Of a stretch of 17,247 nucleotides of DNA, positions 6,502 through 13,632 are shown piece after piece (position 1 is the first letter of the stretch; every line of letters begins with the position of its first letter). The position numbers and the translations under genes are program-made. This stretch comes from DATEPR01 sp036269975 (lineage in GTDB: Bacteria; Actinomycetota; Actinomycetes; Mycobacteriales; Pseudonocardiaceae): assembly GCA_036269975.1 (NCBI GenBank), contig DATBDL010000316.1, forward strand, positions 1 to 17,247, read 5' to 3'. The notes beneath the pieces are model-generated. The model searched no databases. It was not told the DNA's origin and saw nothing but the letters and a program-made list of their open reading frames with translations.

Positions 6502-6978
6502 TCAGGGCACGTTGTTCAGGGCTCGGAGCCGGCCGATGAGTTCCACCGTGTCGATTCCGCAGAGCTCCGCCATCTGCTCGAGTGCCGCCAGGTCCAGGTG
6601 TACTTCGGCGGGTTGGCCGACCGGTGCCTGCTGGAGCCGGTCGGTCGCCCATCGGCGCAGTGGCGACAGTTCCGGCTGCGCGTCGGCGACCACCTTGGCC
6701 AGGTTGACGCGGATGTGGCCGGGCCGCTCGTTCGTGAACACGCGATCGTGCACGCGTGCGAGCACGTCGTGCGGCAACACGTCCAGGGCCACGCACAGTT
6801 CGGCGAGCCGGACCACCGAGCACTGCCGGGTGCCCAGCTCGTAGGTGGCCAGCGTCTGTAGCGAGATCTCGGTGTCCAGATGGTGGCGCAGTTCCTTGCG
6901 GGTCCAGCCCCGCTGCTTGCGCACCCGGCGGAGTTCGTCACCCAGTACCCGCTGGTAGCTCGCTGCGTCGATCCGCAC
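6502..6978 (-). CDS. BldD-like regulator without the c-di-GMP signature
   Basis: This encodes 158 residues from GTG 6978, which has an excellent GGAGG seven bases upstream (6986-6990); a longer frame begins at 7011 but lacks a better site. Residues about 9-70 are an XRE-type helix-turn-helix (LRRVRKQRGWTRKELRHHL, then SLQTLATYELGTR), strongly reminiscent of the BldD DNA-binding domain. Residues about 88-155 align by eye with the BldD C-terminal domain (IRVNLAKVV, LSPLRRWATDRLQ, LDLAALEQMAELCGI). BldD binds tetrameric c-di-GMP through RxD-x8-RxxD. The corresponding stretch here reads QQAPVGQPAEVHLDLAALE and has neither half of that motif. A role in developmental or secondary-metabolism control is possible, but ligand sensing should differ from BldD. 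It is convergent with the monooxygenase. Confidence 0.8.
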   Translation of the reverse strand: MRIDAASYQRVLGDELRRVRKQRGWTRKELRHHLDTEISLQTLATYELGTRQCSVVRLAELCVALDVLPHDVLARVHDRVFTNERPGHIRVNLAKVVADAQPELSPLRRWATDRLQQAPVGQPAEVHLDLAALEQMAELCGIDTVELIGRLRALNNVP

Positions 6979-7027
6979 GGCCGTGCCTCCGCCCCTGAAA
7001 CGCGTCACCACTCCCGCGTCCGCTCGT

Positions 7028-7087
7028 TCACCTAGTGACAGCCACAGCAGACGCCCTTGTTTTACTGGTGAGTACCTACGCGTGAGT
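7028..7087. promoter_or_regulatory. Cluster of GTGA half-sites upstream of the BldD-like gene
   Basis: The 193-bp upstream region contains an inverted repeat TCAC-CTA-GTGA (7028-7038) and two direct copies of GTGAGT starting at 7068 and 7082, 14 bases apart. BldD operators are built from AGTGA/TCACC half-sites, so these could be autoregulatory sites. The arms are short and the assignment is tentative. No clear sigma-70 promoter was recognised here. Confidence 0.3.
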
Positions 7088-7171
7088 CGCTTACGCGGGT
7101 CCGGCTTGTTTATGGCCTACGTCACCCGAATGGATGTATGTGAGCGGCTGTGTCGTCAGTTCACAGGAACG

Positions 7172-9040
7172 TCAGTTCACACACGGCGGGCCGCTGCCCG
7201 CGTCCGTGATCGGCTGCGTGCTGCCGGTCGGGGGAGCGGCCGGTGCGGTGGTCGGTGCGGTGGTCGGCGCGGTCTTCGTGCCGCCCGACGTGACCGCGTT
7301 GGCGCTCGCGCCACTCGGGGCCTTGTAGTCGCGGCCGAGTTCGACCAGGACGTGCCCGGACGACACGCTGGTCGTGCCCTGCTCCAGGGTGAAATGGCCG
7401 CCCAGCGCGGTGGCGACGGCCTGGGCGTTGGCCTCCTGGCCGGCCGGGTAGAACACCACGGACGTGGTGCGGTGCGTGGTGTTGCCGGTGGCCCCCTCGG
7501 TGAAGCCGTCACCGGCCAGCAGCGATTCCACCGTGGCCGCCAGGTTCGACGTGCCGGACGCGTTGGTCACGTCCACCGTCAGGCCCGCGTTCGAGTTGAC
7601 GGCCGCCGCCCGGTTGGCCGGCGTGGTGGTCGGCGTGCTCGCGGTGTTCGTGGTGCCGGTGGTGGGAACGGCGGTGGCGCCGTGCACGAACGCGGCCACC
7701 TGCGCGGGGCTGACCTCGACCGCGCTGACGCCGTTCTTGCCCTGCGGGTAGTAGGCGATGTTCTCGACCGGAATGGTCTGGAACTTGATGTTGCCCGACG
7801 TCATGCCGGACATCTCCTGCGCGAAGTCGATCAGGTTCCACTGGTTGTCGATGGTGACCGAGCCCTGGATCGCGGTGATCAGGCTGTTCAGCGTGCTCGG
7901 GCTGGTCAGCACGCCCGACGACAGCACCTTGTGCGCCATGCTCGCCAGGAATGCCTGCTGCCGCTGCTCACGTTCGAGATCGGTGCTGGCACCGGGAAGA
8001 TTGTGCCGCTGCCGGACGAACTCCAGCGCCTGCAGGCCCTGCACGCTGAACTCGCCGGCCGGGAACACCGCGCCGGAATACTTGCTGTCGTTCACCGCCT
8101 GGTTGAGGCAGACCGGCACACCGCCGATGGCGTTGGAGATCTGGTAGAAGCCCATCAGGTTGATCGCCGCGTAGTGGTCGACGCCGATACCGGTGAGCTG
8201 CTCGACGGTCTGGATGGCCTCCCGCGCGCCTGCCTCGTTGGACTGCACGTCCAACTGGGCCGGATCGGTCAGGCCGCCCGCCTTGAGCGAGCGCGTCGCG
8301 GTGTTCTTGGCCAGGCCGTACGCCGAGTTGATCTTTCCGGTGCCGTAGCCGGGGATCTTCACCCACGAGTCCCTTGGGATGGAGATGCCGATCGCCTGGC
8401 CGCCACCGGTAGGGATGTGGATCAGCATCATGGTGTCGGTGTCCAGCTCACCGGAGTCGTCGCCGGCGTGCAGCCCGGCGAGCTCGGCGGGGGGCAGCGG
8501 GTTGCCCTTCGCGTCGGTACGGCTGTCCATGCCGACCAGCAGGATGTCCATCGAGCCGTCCGGCGGCTTCGCGTTGGTAGCGCTGTTGTGACCCTTGTCC
8601 AGTACGTCCGCGGTGACCAGGCCGTCCTGGGCGGTCTGCAGGGTGGTCCACGCGTAGCCGGTGCCGCCGAGTGCCAGCACGGACGCCAGCACCAGCACGG
8701 TCCGCCCGATGCCGATCCCGACCCGGCGGCCACGCGGCGCCGGCCGGCTGGGCAGCGGGCGGCTGGGTAACGAGCGGTCCCGGACCGGCGGCCGCTTTTC
8801 CGTGGGGCGGTCGGCGACTCGTCGGGGGATCGCGGGCGGTTGCGGCTGGGTGACCTCGTCCGGCCGGGCCGGCGGAATGTCGACGGCTCGGGCCGCGCCG
8901 GGTCCCGGCGACTCCGACTGGAGGCTGCCGCTCAGGCGCGCGTCGGGCGCCGGCCGGCGGACGGGCCGTTGCGCGCGGGCCGGCGCGCCGGGTGGGAGGG
9001 GTCGGGCTTTCCGTGGCTGGTCCCCGGCCCAGTCGACCAC
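7172..9040 (-). CDS. LytR-CpsA-Psr (LCP) cell-wall glycopolymer transferase
   Basis: This encodes 622 residues with GTG 9040 preceded by GGGGAG. Residues 1-108 are a proline- and arginine-rich cytoplasmic region. Residues about 110-132 are a single membrane anchor. An extracellular LCP domain follows (about 165-370) with the hallmarks LLVGMDSRTD, TDTMMLIHI, ISIPRDSWVKIPG, GTGKINSAY and FVRQRHNLPG. A LytR_C domain lies near residues 475-565 (LTVDVTNASGTSNLAATVES). LCP proteins move lipid-linked glycopolymers such as arabinogalactan or teichoic-acid-like chains onto peptidoglycan. The C-terminal tail has PTTAP repeats and ends in PCVN. That cysteine and the one in GGVPVCLNQ could form a disulphide outside the cell, which is my inference. 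The divergent neighbour is the L11-like gene. Confidence 0.93.
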   Translation of the reverse strand: MVDWAGDQPRKARPLPPGAPARAQRPVRRPAPDARLSGSLQSESPGPGAARAVDIPPARPDEVTQPQPPAIPRRVADRPTEKRPPVRDRSLPSRPLPSRPAPRGRRVGIGIGRTVLVLASVLALGGTGYAWTTLQTAQDGLVTADVLDKGHNSATNAKPPDGSMDILLVGMDSRTDAKGNPLPPAELAGLHAGDDSGELDTDTMMLIHIPTGGGQAIGISIPRDSWVKIPGYGTGKINSAYGLAKNTATRSLKAGGLTDPAQLDVQSNEAGAREAIQTVEQLTGIGVDHYAAINLMGFYQISNAIGGVPVCLNQAVNDSKYSGAVFPAGEFSVQGLQALEFVRQRHNLPGASTDLEREQRQQAFLASMAHKVLSSGVLTSPSTLNSLITAIQGSVTIDNQWNLIDFAQEMSGMTSGNIKFQTIPVENIAYYPQGKNGVSAVEVSPAQVAAFVHGATAVPTTGTTNTASTPTTTPANRAAAVNSNAGLTVDVTNASGTSNLAATVESLLAGDGFTEGATGNTTHRTTSVVFYPAGQEANAQAVATALGGHFTLEQGTTSVSSGHVLVELGRDYKAPSGASANAVTSGGTKTAPTTAPTTAPAAPPTGSTQPITDAGSGPPCVN

Positions 9041-9203
9041 TCCGTGCTCCCCTCACTGCTCGACCGCCAACGCGACGTGACACGACGTTCAACGGCTAGG
9101 ACGCGCGAGGCGGCCGCCGGGTTGCGAGTGATCTGGACCACTGCTCGCTGACCTGCGAAAACGTCCCGAAACTACCGGTGGGCCACCCCTGATGTCGGTC
9201 CGC

Positions 9204-9209
9204 TACACT
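9204..9209 (+). promoter_or_regulatory. Possible -10 of the L11-like gene
   Basis: TACACT is a plausible -10 hexamer about 112 bases upstream of the ATG. No recognisable -35 lies at the right distance, so this is a weak call. Confidence 0.3.
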
Positions 9210-9215
9210 AAGTCG

Positions 9216-9320
9216 GAAGCTTTGTGCTCCGCCTGGGTATCACCCAGATCCGGTGTCCACCTTCCCGGACCGGCATCGGCGGAGCCGCCACAAACGTACT
9301 GGGATACAGAGGGGTTCTGC
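9216..9320 (+). other. Structured leader of the L11-like mRNA
   Basis: If transcription starts near 9216, about 100 nt of leader precede the L11-like gene. It contains three possible hairpins: CTGGGT-ATC-ACCCAG (9233-9247), CCGGT/ACCGG (9250-9254 with 9269-9273) and CGGC-GGA-GCCG (9277-9287). The ribosome-binding site is AGAGGGG, six bases before ATG 9321. L11 operons are often controlled by mRNA structures that mimic the rRNA site, but no such resemblance could be shown here. Confidence 0.3.
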
Positions 9321-9752
9321 ATGCCTCCCAAGAAGAAGAAGACGTTCGAGGCGACCCTCGAACTCGAGGCGGGCAACGCCGCCATGGTCGACCTGGGCAA
9401 GATGCTCGGTCCGACCGGCGTCAACACCCGTAACGTCAAGGTCGAGTACGACGAGTCGACCAGCGCGAACCGTGGCGACATCGTGCCCGTCGTGGTGACC
9501 GTGTTCGACGACCGGTCGTACGAGCTGCGGTACAAGACGCCGCCGACGAGCTTCCTGATCCGCAAGGAGCTCGGCCTGAAGTCCGGCTCGGACACGCCCG
9601 GTCACAAGACCGCCGGCTCCATCACCCGCGCTCAGCTCCAGTCGATCGCCGAGCGCAAGATGGTCGACCTCAACGCGGACGACATCGAGGCGGCCATCAA
9701 GGTCGTCGCCGGTTCCGCCCGTTCGATGGGGATCTCGGTCAGCGACCGCTGA
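9321..9752 (+). CDS. Divergent paralogue of ribosomal protein L11 (uL11-like)
   Basis: This encodes 143 residues from ATG 9321 with a good AGAGGGG site. The length, the actinobacterial start MPPKKKK and the C-terminal RNA-binding domain (KTPPTSF, SITRAQLQSIAERKMVDLNA, GSARSMGI) are typical of L11, which binds the GTPase-associated centre of 23S rRNA. The N-terminal domain has diverged. Where ordinary L11 reads [20 protein letters not shown] or similar, this protein has AGNAAMVDLGKMLGPTGVN: one residue shorter and without the prolines at positions equivalent to 22, 23 and 26. The following NIMEFCKAFN helix is also replaced. The gene stands alone, without nusG or rplA, so it is probably an extra copy and not the housekeeping rplK. 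Exchange into ribosomes under special conditions, or antibiotic protection, is an inference. Confidence 0.9.
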   Translation: MPPKKKKTFEATLELEAGNAAMVDLGKMLGPTGVNTRNVKVEYDESTSANRGDIVPVVVTVFDDRSYELRYKTPPTSFLIRKELGLKSGSDTPGHKTAGSITRAQLQSIAERKMVDLNADDIEAAIKVVAGSARSMGISVSDR

Positions 9753-9763
9753 ACCCGCACGTA

Positions 9764-9804
9764 GCGAAGGCCCGGTGCCGAAGATTTCGGCACCGGGCCT
9801 TCGC
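9764..9804. terminator. Bidirectional hairpin terminator between L11-like and lsr2
   Basis: GCGAAGGCCCGGTGCCGAA (9764-9782) pairs perfectly with TTCGGCACCGGGCCTTCGC (9786-9804) around a three-base loop GAT. A 19-bp uninterrupted stem in the 69-bp gap between two convergent genes is well placed to stop transcription from both sides. There is no strong U-tract, as is common in actinobacteria. Confidence 0.92.
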
Positions 9805-9821
9805 CGTTCAACGACTCGGCT

Positions 9822-10160
9822 TTACTTGCCGTTTGCTTCTTGGAACCTGGTGATCAGGTCGGCCGGAATGCGGCCGCGCTCGGAAACCGGGTGCCCATTG
9901 CGGCGGGCCCATTCCCGAATGGCCTGGTTCTGCGCCCTGTCCCCACCGGGGCGCACCTGGGTCCGGCCACCACTCTTGCTGGTCCTGCCGGCGCGCCGGG
10001 CTGCCGTGACGAACTCGGCGAGCGCCTTGCGCAGGCCGTCGGCGTTGCCGGCGGAAAGGTCGATTGCATAGTCGACGCCGTCGAGTGAGAAGGTGACGGT
10101 CTCGTCCGCCTCGCCTCCGTCGACGTCGTCCACGAGATGAACGACGGTCCGTGCAGCCAC
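9822..10160 (-). CDS. lsr2: Lsr2 family nucleoid-associated protein
   Basis: This encodes 112 residues, the normal Lsr2 length, from GTG 10160. The GTG is chosen over an upstream ATG because GGAG is correctly spaced and the protein then begins MAARTVVHLVDDVDGGEADE like other Lsr2 proteins. Residues 1-60 are the dimerisation and bridging domain (TVTFSLDGVDYAIDLSAGNA). A basic linker follows, and residues about 78-112 are the DNA-binding domain with NQAIREWARRNG and the AT-hook-like RGR in SERGRIPADL. Lsr2 is the actinobacterial H-NS functional analogue that silences AT-rich, often horizontally acquired DNA. Many actinomycetes carry more than one copy, and this window does not tell which one this is. 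It is divergent from mptB. Confidence 0.95.
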   Translation of the reverse strand: MAARTVVHLVDDVDGGEADETVTFSLDGVDYAIDLSAGNADGLRKALAEFVTAARRAGRTSKSGGRTQVRPGGDRAQNQAIREWARRNGHPVSERGRIPADLITRFQEANGK

Positions 10161-10404
10161 TGGGAACTCCATTTCGCGATGTGTGTGGACGTGCCGGTTC
10201 AGCGTATCCCCTGTCGAATTGTGGAAGGGCGTTTCTGCCCGGCGCGTCCTGGTGAATCGTGGAATCGGACCATTATTCCGGGCGGTGTCCAACGTTCGAG
10301 AGGCTGGACTGAATGTCCTGTTTGCGTGGTACGAGGTCACGGCATGCTGGCAAACGGCGGCCCGGCACCAGGCTCAACGGACGACATGGGACCATGAAAG
10401 AGCT
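10161..10404. other. Divergent lsr2/mptB intergenic region
   Basis: This 244-bp spacer must contain promoters for both genes. It holds the relatively AT-richer patches GAATTG and CCATTATTCC and a small hairpin GGGC-GTTTCT-GCCC near 10228, but no pair of hexamers was good enough to call a promoter. Confidence 0.4.
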
Positions 10405-12075
10405 ATGGCCGAAACCCAACTGACCCCCATGGTGCCGAGCGCGTCACCCGTCGCTGACCTGCCCACGGACGGGTTGTCGACGTCGGGTGCCACGCGGACG
10501 CCGGTGTCCGGCCTGAACGTGCGCACGCTCGTGCAGGGCCTGGCCGGCTCGGTGGCCATCCTGATCGGCTCGCTCGGCGCAGGCGGTGACCTGATCCAGG
10601 ACCCGGTGCTGGGCAACAGCCCGTTCTCCTGGTTGCGCTACGGCCACGGCCAGCAGTTGGCCCAGGCCGTCCTCTACGTCGGCGTCGGCCTGCTGGTCTG
10701 GGCGTGGATCCGGCTCGGCCGCGACATCATGGCCAAGCGGGTCGCCGCGCGTGGCGTGCTGCTCACCGGCATCGCGTGGATCACGCCGATGATCATCTCG
10801 CCGCCGACGTTCACCAGGGACGTGTTCTCCTACCTCGGGCAGGGCGAACTGTCGCTGCGCGGCCTCGACCCGTACGCCGTCGGCCCCTCCGTGCTCGGCG
10901 ACGCCATCGCGGCCAACGTGCACCCGTTCTGGCAGTCCACGCCGGCCCCGTACGGCCCGCTGTTCATCCTGCTGGCCAAGACCGTGGTCGGGATCACCGG
11001 CGAGCACCTGATCGTCGGCGTGATCGCGATGCGGCTGGTCCTGATGATCGGCCTGTTGCTGCTGGTCCTGGCGCTGCCCGGCCTGGTCCGCCACCTGGGT
11101 GGCCGGCTGTCGGTGGCGTTCTGGCTGATGGTCGCCAATCCCATGACCGTGATTCACCTGGTCGGCGGGCCGCACAACGACCTGCTCATGATCGGCCTGC
11201 TGGCCATGGGCGTCCTGTCGGTGCTCAACCGGAAACACACGGCCGGCATCGCACTGGTCACGCTCGCCATGGCGATCAAGGCCACCGCTGGGGTCGCGCT
11301 GCCGTTCCTGGTCTGGATCTGGGCCGGCCGGCTGGAGGGCACGCTGCTGCGCCGGTTCGTCCGGGCGTGCGCGGCCAGCCTCGGGGTCGTCGCCGTGACC
11401 TTCGGCGCCTGTATGGCCGTGGCCAGGGTGAACTTCGGCTGGATCGGCGCTCTGCACGCGCCGACACTGATCGTGAACTGGGTGAACCTGCCGACCGGTG
11501 CCGGTGAGTTGGCGCACTCCATCGTGAGCTGGTTCGGCGATCTGCCGGAGCAGCCGTTCGACCAGATGTTCCGGTTCATCGGCATCGTCGCGCTGGTGGT
11601 CATCGTCGCGGTGCAGTGGTGGCGGTCCCGCGAAGGCGGCGCCGACGCCGCCAGGCGGGCCGGCATCGCGTTGCTGGCCGTCGCGATCCTCGCCCCGCCC
11701 ACCCTGCCGTGGTACCTCATGTGGGGGCTGGCGCTGTTCAGCGCGGCACCCTGGCGACGGTCGTGGATGGCCTTCACCGCCGGTCTCGTCGTGCTGGTCC
11801 TGCTGGTCTACTACCCCAACGGCGAGAGCGCGATGACCAACGTCGGGCACATGATCTGGGTGCTGCTGGCCGCGATCCTGGCCGGTGTGTCGATGGTCAA
11901 GGTGGACCCGCTCGGGCTGCGCGCCAAGACGGTCGAGCTGGTCACGCTGTCCGGTGACGCGCACGACGCGCCGCCACTGACCGTGCCGGCGCCGGCAGCC
12001 GAACCGGCGTCGCAATCCGAGCAGCCATCCGAGCCCGAGCAGTCCGAGTCGGCTGAACACCAGGTCACGGGCTGA
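10405..12075 (+). CDS. mptB: Polyprenol-phosphomannose alpha-1,6-mannosyltransferase, MptB-like
   Basis: This encodes 556 residues from ATG 10405; the site upstream (GAAAGAG) is weak and close. A cytoplasmic leader of about 45 residues is followed by a polytopic GT-C enzyme with roughly a dozen membrane helices. The extracytoplasmic loop with the likely catalytic acid is PPTFTRDVFSYLGQGELSL, followed by RGLDPYAVGP. This is the signature of the MptA/MptB family. Other helices and loops include HLVGGPHNDLLMIGLLAMG and LPWYLMWGLALF. These enzymes use polyprenyl-phosphate-mannose to build the alpha-1,6-mannan core of lipomannan and lipoarabinomannan on the outer face of the membrane. MptB is preferred over MptA from the general pattern only. 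The tail after residue about 500 is Pro/Ser/Glu-rich and probably disordered. Confidence 0.85.
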   Translation: MAETQLTPMVPSASPVADLPTDGLSTSGATRTPVSGLNVRTLVQGLAGSVAILIGSLGAGGDLIQDPVLGNSPFSWLRYGHGQQLAQAVLYVGVGLLVWAWIRLGRDIMAKRVAARGVLLTGIAWITPMIISPPTFTRDVFSYLGQGELSLRGLDPYAVGPSVLGDAIAANVHPFWQSTPAPYGPLFILLAKTVVGITGEHLIVGVIAMRLVLMIGLLLLVLALPGLVRHLGGRLSVAFWLMVANPMTVIHLVGGPHNDLLMIGLLAMGVLSVLNRKHTAGIALVTLAMAIKATAGVALPFLVWIWAGRLEGTLLRRFVRACAASLGVVAVTFGACMAVARVNFGWIGALHAPTLIVNWVNLPTGAGELAHSIVSWFGDLPEQPFDQMFRFIGIVALVVIVAVQWWRSREGGADAARRAGIALLAVAILAPPTLPWYLMWGLALFSAAPWRRSWMAFTAGLVVLVLLVYYPNGESAMTNVGHMIWVLLAAILAGVSMVKVDPLGLRAKTVELVTLSGDAHDAPPLTVPAPAAEPASQSEQPSEPEQSESAEHQVTG

Positions 12076-12086
12076 GCTCGTGTGTG

Positions 12087-12827
12087 TCACGGGCCGAGGA
12101 AGGCCCGTAGCAGCGCCGACGTGCCGGCGAGGTGTTCCGCCATCGCCTGGCGTGCGGCCGCCGGATCGCCGCCCAGGATCGCGGCGATGATCACCTCGTG
12201 CTGCGCGTTCGAGTGACCCAGGTTCGGTGGCAGCAGCGGGATCTCGTCCAGCAGCTCGTTGACCCGCATCCGCACGTCGGCGACGGCCGTGGTGAGCGAC
12301 GCGGAACCGGTCACCTCGGCGATGGCCAGGTGCAGCCGGGAGTCCTTGCGGCGGTACTCGACCAGGTCGGCCAGTGACGTCTCGGCGAGCCGGTCGGCCA
12401 GGTGGCGGCGCTGGCCGGGGGTGAGGGTGCGTTGCGCCGCCACCTCGGCGGCACCGGTCTCCACCACGTAGCGCACGGTCAGCGTGTCGTCCAGGCTCTC
12501 GCCGAGCCGGCGGGCCAGGTCGTCCGGCTGGCCTCTCGGGCGGCGGGGGCGCGGCTCGGTGACGAACGTGCCGCCGTAGCGGCCTCGCCGGGACGCGACG
12601 TAGCCGGCGTCGGCGAGGGCGTGGATGGCCTCGCGCAGGGTCACGCGCGCCACGCCGAGGCGGGCGGCCAGTTCGCGCTCGGCCGGCAGCCGCTCGCCGA
12701 CCGCGACGACACCGAGCTTGATCGCCCGCAGCAGCCGTTCCACGGTCTCCTCGAACGCGTTCCCGGTCCGGACCGGCCGGAACAGCGCGTCGTCGACGTT
12801 CGCGGCGAAATCGGGGTCGGCGCTCAT
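12087..12827 (-). CDS. FadR-type GntR regulator of the gamma-glutamyl operon
   Basis: This encodes 246 residues from ATG 12827, whose ATGA overlaps the SDR stop codon, showing translational coupling. The longer open frame upstream lies inside the SDR gene and is rejected. Residues about 23-95 are a GntR winged helix (LPAERELAARLGVARVTLRE, then ALADAGYVASRRGRYGGTFV). The rest is an FCD ligand-binding domain with the expected metal-binding pattern: Asp and His in DSRLHLAIAE, His in NAQHEVIIAAI and His in MAEHLAG. As the last gene of the catabolic operon it is likely to be an autoregulated repressor relieved by a pathway intermediate. The candidate operator lies at 17115-17139. It ends 11 bp from the convergent mptB. 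Confidence 0.9.
   Translation of the reverse strand: MSADPDFAANVDDALFRPVRTGNAFEETVERLLRAIKLGVVAVGERLPAERELAARLGVARVTLREAIHALADAGYVASRRGRYGGTFVTEPRPRRPRGQPDDLARRLGESLDDTLTVRYVVETGAAEVAAQRTLTPGQRRHLADRLAETSLADLVEYRRKDSRLHLAIAEVTGSASLTTAVADVRMRVNELLDEIPLLPPNLGHSNAQHEVIIAAILGGDPAAARQAMAEHLAGTSALLRAFLGP
12089..12108 (+). terminator. Possible terminator of mptB inside the gntR 3' end
   Basis: ACGGGCC-GAGGAA-GGCCCGT is a perfect 7-bp hairpin starting 14 bases after the mptB stop codon. It lies within the last codons of the convergent GntR gene. No U-run follows, so the call is weak. Confidence 0.35.
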
Positions 12828-13624
12828 AGCGGTGTCACGTAGGCGCCGGATATCCCGCCGTCCACCAGGAACGTCGACGCGGTGATGAACGACGCGTCGT
12901 CGCTGGCCAGGAACGCGACCGCGGCCGCGATCTCGTGCGGCTCCGCGAACCGGCCCACCGGCACGTGCACCAGCCGCCGGGCCGCGCGTTCCGGGTCCTT
13001 CGCGAACAGTTCGGCCAGCAGCGGGGTGTTCACCGGACCGGGGCACAGCGCGTTCACCCGGATGCCCTCGCGGGCGAACTGCACGCCCAGTTCCCGGCTC
13101 AGCGCGAGTACGCCGCCCTTGGACGCGGTGTAGGAGATCTGCGATGTCGCGGCGCCCATGACCGCGACGAACGACGCGGTGTTGATCACCGAGCCCCGCC
13201 CGCCCGCCTGCATGTGCTCGATGGCGTACTTGCTGCACAGGAACACCGACGTGAGGTTGACCTGCTGGACGCGGTGCCAGGCGTCCAGTCCGGTGGTGAG
13301 GATCGAGTCGTCGTCCGGCGGTGAGATGCCGGCGTTGTTGAAGGCGACGTCCACCGAGCCGAAGGTGTCGGCCGCGGTGGCGAACAGGGCGCGGACGTCG
13401 TCCTCGCTGGTCACGTCCGTGCGCACGAACAGGCCGTTGACCTCGCCGGCCGCCTTCTCGCCCGCATCGGCGTCGATGTCGGCGACGACGATCCGGGCCC
13501 CCTCCTCGGCCATCCGGCGCGCCGATGCCAGGCCGATGCCGCTGCCACCACCGGTGATCACGGCCACCCGGCCGTCCAACCGTCCCGCCAGATGGGTGGG
13601 ATGGTTGGGAAGAGGCACAGCCAT
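12824..13624 (-). CDS. Classical SDR oxidoreductase in the gamma-glutamyl operon
   Basis: This encodes 266 residues from ATG 13624 with GGGGGAA upstream. Classical short-chain dehydrogenase features are all present: TGGGSGIG at about residues 24-31 for the nucleotide, Asp49 at the end of beta-2 (VVADID) favouring NAD over NADP, NNAG at 96-99, Asn123, a catalytic Ser near 151, and YTASK with Tyr165 and Lys169. The C-terminus is LVDGGISGAYVTPL. In this operon, with an aldehyde dehydrogenase 8 bp upstream, the natural reaction is oxidation of an alcohol to an aldehyde on a gamma-glutamylated amino alcohol. The family also includes 3-ketoacyl reductases and glucose dehydrogenases, so substrate is an inference from context. 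The stop overlaps the GntR start. Confidence 0.9.
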   Translation of the reverse strand: MAVPLPNHPTHLAGRLDGRVAVITGGGSGIGLASARRMAEEGARIVVADIDADAGEKAAGEVNGLFVRTDVTSEDDVRALFATAADTFGSVDVAFNNAGISPPDDDSILTTGLDAWHRVQQVNLTSVFLCSKYAIEHMQAGGRGSVINTASFVAVMGAATSQISYTASKGGVLALSRELGVQFAREGIRVNALCPGPVNTPLLAELFAKDPERAARRLVHVPVGRFAEPHEIAAAVAFLASDDASFITASTFLVDGGISGAYVTPL

Positions 13625-13632
13625 ATTTCCCC

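Noticed and set aside
6494..6508. The hairpin GCCC-GGTCA-GGGC between the monooxygenase and the BldD-like gene, as a terminator
   Set aside because: Only four base pairs with no U-tract; too weak to call.
7200..7290. Short tandem repeats near the LCP C-terminus, considered as a DNA repeat or CRISPR
   Set aside because: They are in-frame codons for PTTAP/TAP linker repeats with no spacers.
6983..8770. A 595-codon plus-strand frame opposite the LCP gene
   Set aside because: It is a low-complexity Arg/Gly/Val/Asp shadow without recognisable motifs, while the minus strand encodes all LCP hallmarks.
9192..9320. An N-terminal extension of the L11-like protein
   Set aside because: The L11 family begins at MPPKKKK, the ribosome-binding site precedes ATG 9321, and the extension overlaps the likely promoter.
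10444..12090. A 548-codon minus-strand frame opposite mptB
   Set aside because: It is a His/Gln/Asp/Arg-rich shadow of the membrane-protein codons with no ribosome-binding site.
12828..13238. An N-terminal extension of the GntR protein
   Set aside because: It lies in another frame of the SDR gene; the ATGA overlap with the SDR stop gives the natural start and a normal family length.
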